Source of the DNA: Gammaproteobacteria bacterium
Lineage (GTDB): Bacteria > Pseudomonadota > Gammaproteobacteria > Pseudomonadales > UBA5518
DNA: 64,000 nt
Direction: 5' to 3'
NCBI GenBank assembly: GCA_016718385.1
Contig: JADKDK010000002.1
Location: 124,001-188,000, forward strand
Of this stretch, positions 19,627 through 27,712 are shown piece after piece (position 1 is the stretch's first letter; each line of letters starts with the position of its first letter). The notes under the pieces were generated by a model. It saw only the letters and a program-made list of their open reading frames with translations. It did not search any database and was not told where the DNA came from. Position numbers and translations under genes: made by a program.

Positions 19627-19746
19627 TTGTACGCGCTCCTGTTACGACGGCTGCTCAAGCGTTGGGCATGCTGAAGCGAAAGTGTAGGCGGGGACCGGTC
19701 AACTCGACACTGTACCGAAGAACAATTCGCCGCCCGGAATCCAGGG

Positions 19747-20907
19747 TCATCGGGAGTCGATCGCGGACTCCGGCCATTCCCGGTACCACGACAGGGTCTC
19801 ACTCGCCCGGCGGATGGCGGTACGCGTCCAGCTGAAATCTCCCTTGCGGCACTCGACGAAAGCGCCGTTCTCGAAGTAGCCGGGTTCGCTGCCGCCTTTA
19901 CCTGCTTCTCCGCAGTTGATGAAGCGAAACGGAGGGTCTGAACGCGCATCCTGCGCACGACGTCTGGAGTACCAGTGCCGATGGATCATGCCGCTGTAGG
20001 TGCTGCCGGGCGTGCCGGAGAATTCGCGCGCATCCCACATCACGATATTGCACACGAAGCCCAGCGACTGCTCGTCGGTGAACGGCAGACCCAGGAATTC
20101 CCGTGCAAATTCGCCCACGATGAACTCGTCGAGAAAGACATGACGGGGGAAGGCCGCGGTGATCGGCGCAAAGAATTCCCGGTTGTGGGACTCGTCAGTG
20201 CAGATCACCAGCAATTCGTCGCGCGGGAAGGTGCTTCCCAGGGTCTCGAGGATCGTCCCGGCATAATCCGCGCCTTGCGGCAGGAACTGTTTGAAGTCTG
20301 TCAGCCTGATGTGTACGCCGTTGAACGGCCCCAGCGCGAGCGAAACCTTCTCCGCGAGATTGCGGTAATCCGCGCGCGGTCGGATATTTTTCAGCAGTGA
20401 CGCGAGTTCCGGGGTCGGGTTGAAAAAGAATCGCGAGTAAAAGCCGAGATTGCAGGCGTGCAGGTGCCACGAGGCCTCGTTGGGGTCAACCAGGATGTCA
20501 CGGCCGGCAAGGAATTCCGCCAGGCGCTCCCCGTGTTGCGCCATCGCATCTTCGGCGCTCCGCGCGCCGTGCACGTAGGCCGCCCGCGTCAGCTTGATGT
20601 CGCTTTCCAGCATCTCCAGGCCCTGCGCGGCATCGCGATACGCAGGGTAGTCGAGCAATTCCACGGTCGCGGTGTCCATCAGGTCCAACACCGTGGGATG
20701 CCTGCTGTTGTCGAGCACGGCGCTGAAACCCGGCCGCAGGTACTGGTAGTTGCCGCCGCGGATGTGGAGCAGTCTTCGTTCCTCTCCGACCGAGCCGTAA
20801 AGCACCAGGCGACGCTTCGTCAGGTGAGCAAGTCCCGCCCCGAGCTCGAAGGAGATCCAGTTGTTGAACAGACCGGAGGCGTAATCCTTGTAAAGCAGAT
20901 ACCTCAT
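19747..20907 (-). CDS. O-fucosyltransferase-like glycosyltransferase
   Basis: A 386-residue protein; the ATG at 20907 overlaps the upstream stop (ATGA). It has the layout of GT-B protein O-fucosyltransferases: an N-terminal FNNWISFELGAGLAHLTKRRLVL (like FNNxRxxLExAxxLAxxLNRTLVLP), a central GVHIRLTDF where O-FucT proteins have HIRRGDF, TDES near residue 240, and FTDEQSLGFVCNIVMWDARE followed by GTPGSTYSG, like the family's C-terminal GTxxSTFSG. It has no signal peptide, so it should act in the cytosol, presumably with GDP-fucose. It lies 120 bases upstream of the Pro/Thr-rich adhesin and is coupled to two 2OG oxygenases, so the adhesin stalk is the likely acceptor. Family is fairly sure; donor and acceptor are inference. 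Confidence 0.7.
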   Translation of the reverse strand: MRYLLYKDYASGLFNNWISFELGAGLAHLTKRRLVLYGSVGEERRLLHIRGGNYQYLRPGFSAVLDNSRHPTVLDLMDTATVELLDYPAYRDAAQGLEMLESDIKLTRAAYVHGARSAEDAMAQHGERLAEFLAGRDILVDPNEASWHLHACNLGFYSRFFFNPTPELASLLKNIRPRADYRNLAEKVSLALGPFNGVHIRLTDFKQFLPQGADYAGTILETLGSTFPRDELLVICTDESHNREFFAPITAAFPRHVFLDEFIVGEFAREFLGLPFTDEQSLGFVCNIVMWDAREFSGTPGSTYSGMIHRHWYSRRRAQDARSDPPFRFINCGEAGKGGSEPGYFENGAFVECRKGDFSWTRTAIRRASETLSWYREWPESAIDSR

Positions 20908-21554
20908 CGACCCCATTGCGCGAGGCATTCCTGCAGCGATGCGTACTTGGATTTCAGGCCGCTGTAACGCGCCGGATCCCACTCGGTGGGCCGCCAGTGC
21001 AGATACATGTTGCGGTAGTAGTCGCCCTGGAACGGTGTGAGACGGGCGTGCGGGCAGAGGCTCTCGTAGAACAGCGTCTCTCCGGTGGTGAACGTGACCT
21101 GATGCAGCACGCCGTCGTGATCGATGAAGTCGAGCGGCCACGGCACATCCGAGCGATCATCGACATGGATGATGCAGCTGATCACGTGCGTGTCCACGCG
21201 GTCGCGGTGCAGGTGCAGGATCGACCCGCGCCCGTAGCTGCGTATCCCGTGGCCGAAACTGCGCGTGAGCGGACAACCGGCCCATTCCTCGAGCATGGGC
21301 GTCAAGGTCTCGTAGCAGGCATCGAACAGTTCGCCGCTGATCGGCGCGTAGGCGATATCGGGCGCTGCTTCGCCGGAGGCCGATATTCCGCCGCGCTGGC
21401 GCGCGCCGTACTCCTCGTCATAGGTGGCCTCACCGCCGACAGGCGCGAAATTCATGCGGGCGTATTCGGCAAGGATGCGGGCCTGCAAGGGGGTGGGGGT
21501 CGCGATCTTGCGCAACGCGCAGACCGCGATACGAGGTGGATGCACTGGGGACAT
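20904..21554 (-). CDS. 2OG-Fe(II) oxygenase, prolyl-hydroxylase-like
   Basis: A 216-residue double-stranded beta-helix oxygenase. The metal triad can be read as HRD (in LHLHRDRVDTH) plus the distal His of CPHARL, with the Arg of YYRNMYLHW as probable 2-oxoglutarate ligand. It lacks a signal peptide. It starts 12 bases after the prolyl-4-hydroxylase-like gene and its stop overlaps the glycosyltransferase start, so the three are almost certainly made together. It is not a copy of its neighbour: length and motif spacing differ, suggesting a different residue or position is oxidised. Substrate unknown; the Pro/Thr stalk of the adjacent adhesin is the leading candidate. Confidence 0.7.
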   Translation of the reverse strand: MSPVHPPRIAVCALRKIATPTPLQARILAEYARMNFAPVGGEATYDEEYGARQRGGISASGEAAPDIAYAPISGELFDACYETLTPMLEEWAGCPLTRSFGHGIRSYGRGSILHLHRDRVDTHVISCIIHVDDRSDVPWPLDFIDHDGVLHQVTFTTGETLFYESLCPHARLTPFQGDYYRNMYLHWRPTEWDPARYSGLKSKYASLQECLAQWGR

Positions 21555-21566
21555 GAATCTGTTCCG

Positions 21567-22436
21567 TCAGTCGTTGCGGCCGGTCTTTTCCCGGAACCAC
21601 TTGGTGATCACGTACTTGCTGCCCCTGATCACAGGCAGTGCCTCGTGCAGGGTATTGTGGTTCGGCTTGCCGTCGATGTCGCAGTTGTTCCACGCCACGG
21701 CGGCGCCGGGCAGCGGAAAGAAATCGCGCCCGATGCGCTCGAAGCGCGTCGCGCCGCCTTCATCCACACGGTTCAGCCAGATCATCACGGTCCAGGTGCG
21801 CTGCCCTCCCGGATTCGTGTGCGGCTCGTATTCCTCGGTGTCTGGTGCGAACCAATCGGTGTGCGCCTTGAAGTACTGCCCTTCGTCGTAGCGCTGGCCC
21901 TGGATCGATTCGGAGTAGGCCGGATCGACGCCGATCAATTGCGCGATTCGCGCATCGATCTGCTTCATCAGCCCGGGATCCGCCCGGCGCATGTGGCACG
22001 TGCGGCTGGTGCGGTAATCCGCCGGTCCGCGCGTGACCGTTGAAGGCTGCAGCGAGGTGTCGATGACGCTCATCAGAATTTCGCATTCCTCCGGCGTCAG
22101 CAGGTTGGGAATCTCGTAGACCTGGGCGAGGTCGGTATCCAGTCGCCACGCCCTCGGTTTGTGCTCCGGGCGCGTCAGCGGCGCGTGGAAGAGGCTGTAC
22201 CACGGTTCCTCGCGCCCGCAGGCGTCGTTGGATGCTGCATGCGGCGGTGCCACCGGTTCCACCGGCTCGGCGGGACGGTAGCCACCCAATTCGGCGGAGA
22301 TGTCGTCCCCGGAAAAGCCCTGACTCGCTGCGCTCTGATACAGTTCACCCAGTGCGCAGCCGCGTTCGCGGTTCAGGCGCAGCCATTCCCTCCAGTCCTC
22401 GGAAAGCGGACGCGCCATAGTGCCTTGTCCTCGCAT
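21567..22436 (-). CDS. Prolyl 4-hydroxylase alpha-subunit-like oxygenase
   Basis: A 289-residue protein (ATG at 22436; a second ATG at 22418 also has a good ribosome site, AAGG). Residues 1-95 are a variable N-terminal part. The C-terminal two thirds match P4H-type 2OG-Fe(II) oxygenases: VYEIPNLLTPEECE at the domain start, metal HTD in YFKAHTDWF, distal His in LHEALPVIRGSKY and the 2-oxoglutarate Lys in the ITKWFRE ending, close to the classic HxGLPVxxGxKWxxxxW. It should hydroxylate peptidyl proline in the cytosol. It opens a block that runs P4H, second oxygenase, glycosyltransferase, adhesin. Confidence 0.85.
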   Translation of the reverse strand: MRGQGTMARPLSEDWREWLRLNRERGCALGELYQSAASQGFSGDDISAELGGYRPAEPVEPVAPPHAASNDACGREEPWYSLFHAPLTRPEHKPRAWRLDTDLAQVYEIPNLLTPEECEILMSVIDTSLQPSTVTRGPADYRTSRTCHMRRADPGLMKQIDARIAQLIGVDPAYSESIQGQRYDEGQYFKAHTDWFAPDTEEYEPHTNPGGQRTWTVMIWLNRVDEGGATRFERIGRDFFPLPGAAVAWNNCDIDGKPNHNTLHEALPVIRGSKYVITKWFREKTGRND

Positions 22437-22474
22437 GGTGTCCTCAGGTCTCTCTTGCCCGGTACAGCGGAATC

Positions 22475-23092
22475 TCAGGTGCCCTGGGAGCGCATCATCA
22501 GCGCCAGGTGCAACCGGTCGCGCACGCCGAGCTTGAGGAAGATCGCGCTCAGGTGCGCCTTGACCGTGCGCTCCGTGATCATCAGTTCGCGCGCGATTTC
22601 CTTGTTGCTAGCGCCGCGGCTCACCGCCATTGCCACCTCGCGCTCGCGTGTCGACAGCGTGCTGAGCGGTCCCGCGACCACGGGTTTGCGCACATCCGAT
22701 GACAGCGCAGAGGCTATGAGCCGTTGCAGCAGGTTGGGGCCGACCCACAAGCCGTGATTGCTGACCACCGTCTCGACCTGTCGCAGCATCGCAGCGCCCG
22801 CGTGCGAGTGGCAGTAGCCCACGGCTCCGCGTTCCATCAATGCGAGTGCCTGCTCGTCGGAGGGGGTGTCGGACAGCGCCACGATGCGCGCCGGCGCGAG
22901 CCGCGAGGCGCTGCTCCACAGCAACTCCCTGGCAGCGGCGTCGTCGTGCGGCAGGTGCAACCAGACAATGGTGTCGGTGTCCAGCCAGGGCTGGGCTTCA
23001 GCAGCACAAGCCAGGCACGGTGCCCCGGGGAAAGCCCCGGACCAGCGCTCCCGCACCTCGGGGTCGGTCGTGATCAGAAGGCTCTGCGTCAT
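22475..23092 (-). CDS. LuxR/NarL-type regulator with degenerate receiver
   Basis: A 205-residue protein with a receiver-like N-terminal domain and a C-terminal LuxR helix-turn-helix (LSTREREVAMAVSRGASNKEIARELMITERTVKAHLSAI, about residues 143-181). The expected phosphoacceptor strand reads DTIVWLHLP, with Trp where Asp is normal, so ordinary phosphorylation seems impossible. It could respond to a ligand or act constitutively. Its start overlaps the stop of the LapC-like gene (ATGA) and it lies 38 bases before the hydroxylase gene, so it is embedded in the adhesin export and modification operon and probably regulates it. Confidence 0.8.
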   Translation of the reverse strand: MTQSLLITTDPEVRERWSGAFPGAPCLACAAEAQPWLDTDTIVWLHLPHDDAAARELLWSSASRLAPARIVALSDTPSDEQALALMERGAVGYCHSHAGAAMLRQVETVVSNHGLWVGPNLLQRLIASALSSDVRKPVVAGPLSTLSTREREVAMAVSRGASNKEIARELMITERTVKAHLSAIFLKLGVRDRLHLALMMRSQGT

Positions 23093-24498
23093 CGTTCGGT
23101 GAGTGCGTACTGCTTGGCGCGCAAGACGGGTTTCAGCAGGTAGCTTAGCACGCTTTTCCGGCCCGTCATGATGTCCACTTCGGCCACCATGCCGGGAATG
23201 ATCGGCAGCTTGTCGCGCAGCATCGCCTTGTTCGTGCGCACGCGCACCAGGTAGAACGCGTTGCCTTCATCGTCGGTGATCGTGTCGGCGCCGATGCTCT
23301 CGACCTCGGCCTCGAGCCCGCCGTAGACCACGAAATCGTAGGCGGTGAATTTCACCAGCGCATGCTGGCCGGGGCTGAGAAAGGCAATGTCGCGCGGCGC
23401 GATTTTCGCTTCCAGCAGCAGCGTGTCATCGAGCGGCACGATCTCGACGATGTCGCGCCCCGGCAGCACCACGCCACCCTCGGTGTTGACCAGCAGCCGC
23501 TTGATGGTGCCGCGCACCGGCGAACGGACCTCGGCCTGCTTCACGCGGTCGGACAGGCCGACGCTGCCCTCTGCAAGGCTGTTGAGCGTTGCAGTGGCTT
23601 CCGCGAGTTCGTTGCGCTTGGCGTTGCGAAAGTCGAGCGTGACTTGCTCGACCTTGCGTTCGGACTCATCGATAGCCGCCCTGGCGCGGGTCATCTGCGC
23701 GGCGGACTGCTCGCGCTCGCCACGCAGGCGCGAGACGTCGCGCTTGAGACGCAGGATTTCCACCTCCGACACCGCGCCGGATGCGAGCAGGGGCTCGGTC
23801 TGGCTGAGTTCCTGCGCGGCCAGTTCGTAGTTTCGCGACGACTGCTGGTAGAACGCCGTGGTCTCCTGCAATTCCTGGCGGCGCTGGGCGAGCTGCTGCC
23901 TGGCGATGCCGGTCTGGCCTTCCAGCTCGGCGAGGCTCGACTGGTACAGGCGGGTTTCGGCCGCGGCGAGCTCGGGCGCCTCGGCGAGCACCTGCGGCGG
24001 CACGTCAAAGGGCTTGCCCTCGGCAAGCGCCGCCAGGCGAGCGGTCTTGGCGAGCAGTGACAGGCGCTGCACGCGGTTTTCGCCGAGCGCCGAGGCGAAG
24101 CGCGTGGCGTCGATGCGCACCAGCAGTTGGCCGGCATCGACGACCTGTCCTTCGCGCGCGTGGATCTCGGAAACAATGCCGCCATCGAGCGACTGCACGA
24201 CCTGCAGCTGGCGTGAAGGGACCACCTTGGCCTCGCCCCGCGTGACCTCGTCGATGCGCGCAAGGGCGGCCCACAGGATGAGCAGCAGCACCACCAGTAC
24301 GATGACGTGCAGCAGCGTGCGTGCGCGCAGGGGATCGCGCGCGAGGCGCGCGGCGTGTGCATCGGCGGCCCAGTCGACGCTGTCGATGGGGGTGGGGCGG
24401 TTCCAGCGCTCGAGTGCCCGCTCGAGCCACGGTGAGCTGAGGGCGATCCAGCGCCGCGCCATGCGCCTGAGCGTATCGGCGATGCGCGATCCGCTCAT
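23089..24498 (-). CDS. lapC: Type I secretion adaptor, HlyD family (LapC role)
   Basis: A 469-residue membrane fusion protein with a single N-terminal membrane helix (about 66-86, LLHVIVLVVLLLILWAAL), the barrel-sandwich motif GGIVSEIHAREGQVVDAGQLLVRID, a long coiled-coil hairpin (about 150-330) and VRSPVRGTIKRLLVNTEGGVVLPG closing the lipoyl domain. The C-terminal end is typical of HlyD/LapC proteins. The start overlaps the LapB stop by four bases. It bridges the inner membrane ATPase to the TolC-family channel to export the adhesin. Confidence 0.9.
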   Translation of the reverse strand: MSGSRIADTLRRMARRWIALSSPWLERALERWNRPTPIDSVDWAADAHAARLARDPLRARTLLHVIVLVVLLLILWAALARIDEVTRGEAKVVPSRQLQVVQSLDGGIVSEIHAREGQVVDAGQLLVRIDATRFASALGENRVQRLSLLAKTARLAALAEGKPFDVPPQVLAEAPELAAAETRLYQSSLAELEGQTGIARQQLAQRRQELQETTAFYQQSSRNYELAAQELSQTEPLLASGAVSEVEILRLKRDVSRLRGEREQSAAQMTRARAAIDESERKVEQVTLDFRNAKRNELAEATATLNSLAEGSVGLSDRVKQAEVRSPVRGTIKRLLVNTEGGVVLPGRDIVEIVPLDDTLLLEAKIAPRDIAFLSPGQHALVKFTAYDFVVYGGLEAEVESIGADTITDDEGNAFYLVRVRTNKAMLRDKLPIIPGMVAEVDIMTGRKSVLSYLLKPVLRAKQYALTER

Positions 24499-26627
24499 AC
24501 GCCCCTCCCGACGCGCCCCTGGCGCAGTGCCTCGACCACGCTCTCCTTCGGGCCGTCAGCGACGATCCGGCCGTTGTCGGTGACGATGATGCGATCGACC
24601 ATGTCGAGCAGCGAGGTGCGGTGGGTGACGATCACCACGGTGCGCTCGCGCGCGAATTCTCGCAGTTGCGCCTTCACCGCTTCCTCGCCCGAGTGGTCCA
24701 TGGAACCGGTGGGTTCGTCGAGCAGCAGGATTGGCGGATCGTTGATCACCGCGCGCGCGATCGCGACACCCTCGCGCTGGCCGCCGGATAGCGATTCGCC
24801 ACGCTCGCCGACGGGCATGTCGATGCCCTTCGGATGCTGGTTCACGAACTCGGCGATGTTGCCGACCTGCGTGGCGCGCACGATCGCGGCATCCTCGATC
24901 TGCGGCGAACCGATGGTGATGTTCTCGCGCAGCGTGCCGTAGAAGAGCATGACATCCTGCGGCACGTAGCCGATGTTGCGGCGCAACTCGCCGGGGTCCA
25001 GCTGGCGCAGATCGATGCCGTCGACCAGCACCGCACCGGAGCTCGGGCGGTAGAGACCGAGGATGAGTCGCAGCAGCGTGCTCTTGCCCGATCCGGTGCG
25101 ACCGAGAATCGCAACCTTGTCGCCGGCGTTGATGCGCAGGCTCACGCCGCGCAGCGCGTTCAGGTCGGTTCCGGGGTAGGCGAAGCTGACGTCGCGAAAC
25201 TCGATGTCGCCGCGAAAGGATTGGCGACTGAGAAAGTGGGCACCGCGCGGGCGCTCGACCGGGTTTTCCACGATCTGGTCGAGTGCCGCCAGCGAGGTGA
25301 TCGCGTTGTGGTACTGCGTCATCAGGCCCGCCACCTGTCCCATCGGTGCCAGTGCGCGCGCGGCCAGCATCGAGCACGCGATGAGCCCGCCCATCGTGAG
25401 CTTGCCAGCCGATATCAGGTAGACGCCGATCACGATCGTGCACACCGAGGCGAGCTGCTGGGCGAGCATCGCGGCGTTCAGCGTGGAGTTCGCGAGCAGG
25501 CGCAACTGCGCGCCGCGATCGGCGAGGTACGCGGCGCTGCGCTCCCAGCGGCTCTGCATCACGCCCTCGGCGCCGAGCGCCTTGACCGACTCGAGTCCCA
25601 CCAGGCTCTCGATCAACGTGGCATTGCGCATGGCGCCGGCCCGGTAGGTGGTCTCGGACAACTCGTGCATGCGCGCCCCGACCGTGACCGCGTATCCCAC
25701 GACGAGCACCATCGCGGCCAGCACCGGCAGCAGCATCGGCCACGCGATCCAGCCGATCACGATGACGAATGTCAGGGCAAAGGGCAGATCGATGAACGCC
25801 GTGACCGTGGCGGAGGTGATGAAGTCGCGCGCCGATTCGAAGGATCGCAGGTTCGAGGCGAAGGAACCGACCGAGGCCGGGCGCTGCTCGAGGCGCATGC
25901 CGAGCACGCGCTCCATGATGTAGCCCGAAAGCTTCAGATCGATCCGCTTGCTGGCGAGATCAAGGAAATAGCCGCGCATCGAGCGCAACGTGAAATCGGC
26001 ACCGAGCACGATGACGACGCCGGCCGCGAGCATCCACAGTGTCTCCGTCGCGCGGTTGGGGACCACGCGGTCGTAGACGTTCATCGTGAACAGCGGCAGC
26101 GCCAGCGCGAACAGGCTAATCATGGCGGCGGCGAGCAGCACATCGCGGTACAGCGCGCGATGCTCCAGCACGGCGCCCCAGAACCAGTGACGCTGCGCGC
26201 TGCCGCCGAGTTCGGGCGCGCGCTCGTCGAAGCCGTAGGCCACGCGCGCGAGGATCGCGTTGCCGAGGTAGCGCTCCCCGAGCGCTTGCGCCGTGATGCG
26301 GGTCTCGGTTCCGCCTGCCTCGACCACGCGCAGATGCCCGTCATCGCGCCCGAGCAGCACGCAGGCCTGGTCTTCGCGCAGCAGCAGTATCGCGGGAAAC
26401 GCCTCGCCGCCGAGCGCCTCCGGGCTGCATTCGACGATGCGCGTCTCGAGCCCTGCGCGCTCGGCGGCGCGTTCGACCAGCGAAGGCACCATGCGGTTCT
26501 CGTGCAGAGGCAAACCGGCGGTCAGGCTCTCGCGCGAGACCTGCTTGCCGTGGAAGCGCGCCACGTAGACAAGGGCTTCGAGCAGGGGATCCCGTGAGGG
26601 CAGCTCGGAAGCGGGAAGTTGAGGCAT
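24495..26627 (-). CDS. lapB: Type I secretion ATPase/permease (LapB role)
   Basis: A 710-residue ABC exporter; the ATG at 26627 (MPQLPASELPSRDPLLEAL) is preferred over a GTG at 26681, though neither has a strong ribosome site. The order is an N-terminal peptidase-like C39 domain without the catalytic Cys (residues about 15-130), six membrane helices (about 150-430), then the ATPase with Walker A GRTGSGKST, signature LSGGQREG and Walker B PPILLLDEPTG. This is the LssB/LapB layout that exports large RTX adhesins. It heads a minus-strand series of LapC, regulator, hydroxylases, glycosyltransferase and adhesin. Confidence 0.9.
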   Translation of the reverse strand: MPQLPASELPSRDPLLEALVYVARFHGKQVSRESLTAGLPLHENRMVPSLVERAAERAGLETRIVECSPEALGGEAFPAILLLREDQACVLLGRDDGHLRVVEAGGTETRITAQALGERYLGNAILARVAYGFDERAPELGGSAQRHWFWGAVLEHRALYRDVLLAAAMISLFALALPLFTMNVYDRVVPNRATETLWMLAAGVVIVLGADFTLRSMRGYFLDLASKRIDLKLSGYIMERVLGMRLEQRPASVGSFASNLRSFESARDFITSATVTAFIDLPFALTFVIVIGWIAWPMLLPVLAAMVLVVGYAVTVGARMHELSETTYRAGAMRNATLIESLVGLESVKALGAEGVMQSRWERSAAYLADRGAQLRLLANSTLNAAMLAQQLASVCTIVIGVYLISAGKLTMGGLIACSMLAARALAPMGQVAGLMTQYHNAITSLAALDQIVENPVERPRGAHFLSRQSFRGDIEFRDVSFAYPGTDLNALRGVSLRINAGDKVAILGRTGSGKSTLLRLILGLYRPSSGAVLVDGIDLRQLDPGELRRNIGYVPQDVMLFYGTLRENITIGSPQIEDAAIVRATQVGNIAEFVNQHPKGIDMPVGERGESLSGGQREGVAIARAVINDPPILLLDEPTGSMDHSGEEAVKAQLREFARERTVVIVTHRTSLLDMVDRIIVTDNGRIVADGPKESVVEALRQGRVGRGV

Positions 26628-26694
26628 CTGCGCTGGTGTCCGTGCGGTGTCGGCGCACCCATCGGCGCCGGTCGACTGCACAGTATAGTCGGCC

Positions 26695-27651
26695 TTATTC
26701 GCCCGCGCGGCGATGCAGGAAGGCCTGGAGCTTCTGCGTGTCCTCGGCGAACTTGCGGATGCCCTCGGCGAGCTTTTCCGTCGCCATCGCGTCCTCGTTC
26801 ATCTGCCAGCGGAACGCCGCCTCGGTGGGCGCCGCCTTCGCCTCGCCGAGCTCCATCGCGGTGCGCGGATCGAGCATGCGCTGCAGTGGCGCGCTTGCCG
26901 CGGCGAGCTCGGCCATCAGCGCCGGCGCGATGGTCAGCAGGTCGCAGCCGGCCAGCGCGCGGATCTCGTCGCTGTTGCGAAAGCTCGCGCCCATGATCTG
27001 GGTGCGATAGCCGTTGCGCTTGAAATAATTGTAGATGCGCGTCACGGAGCGCACGCCCGGGTCCTCGGCGGCGGGGTAGGAGTCCCGTCCCTCGTGCTTG
27101 CGGTACCAGTCGAGTATGCGTCCCACGAAGGGCGATATGAGGGTCACCCCGGCCTCGGCGCAGGCCGCGGCCTGGGCGAAGCTGAACAGCAGGGTCAGGT
27201 TGCAGTGAATGCCGCGCCGTTCGAGCTCTGCCGCGGCGCGGATGCCCTCCCAGGTCGAGGCGATCTTGATCAGCACGCGCTCGCGGCCGATGCCGGCGTC
27301 CTCGTAAAGCGCGATCAGGCGCTCCGCGCGCGCGATCGTGGCGCCCGTGTCGAAGGACAACCGCGCATCGACTTCGGTGGACACGCGCCCGGGAATCAGC
27401 GCCAGGATCTCGCGGCCGAAATTGACCGCCAGCTTGTCCATGATGGCGTCGTCGCGTGCGCCGGCATCGACGCGGGCGCCGAAGCCCAGCGCGTCGTCCA
27501 GCAGGTGGGCGTAGGCGGGCTTCTGCGCCGCCTGCAGCAGCAGCGAGGGATTGGTGGTGGTGTCGGTGGGCGCAAATTCCGCCAGCGATCCGATGTCGCC
27601 GGTGTCGGCGACGACGGTGGTGAAGGCGCGGAGCTGTTCGAGCTGGTTCAT
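26695..27651 (-). CDS. tal: Transaldolase
   Basis: A 318-residue enzyme of the pentose phosphate pathway, transferring dihydroxyacetone units between sugar phosphates. Motifs of the TalB type are TDTTTNPSLLLQA near residue 29, the Schiff-base Lys in RVLIKIASTWEG near 132, CNLTLLFSFAQA near 155 and ISPFVGRILDWY near 178. Length matches the class 1 family. It lies 60-odd bases upstream of the LapB-type gene on the same strand, but is probably an independent housekeeping gene. Confidence 0.95.
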   Translation of the reverse strand: MNQLEQLRAFTTVVADTGDIGSLAEFAPTDTTTNPSLLLQAAQKPAYAHLLDDALGFGARVDAGARDDAIMDKLAVNFGREILALIPGRVSTEVDARLSFDTGATIARAERLIALYEDAGIGRERVLIKIASTWEGIRAAAELERRGIHCNLTLLFSFAQAAACAEAGVTLISPFVGRILDWYRKHEGRDSYPAAEDPGVRSVTRIYNYFKRNGYRTQIMGASFRNSDEIRALAGCDLLTIAPALMAELAAASAPLQRMLDPRTAMELGEAKAAPTEAAFRWQMNEDAMATEKLAEGIRKFAEDTQKLQAFLHRRAGE

Positions 27652-27712
27652 CGGGTCTCAACCTGTTGCGTGTGCTGCCGGTCACGCAGGATAGTGCAGC
27701 TTGCGCGTGCTT

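Noticed and set aside
24834..26597. 587-residue plus-strand frame opposite the LapB-like gene
   Set aside because: Composition of a high-GC shadow and no motif, opposite an intact ABC exporter.
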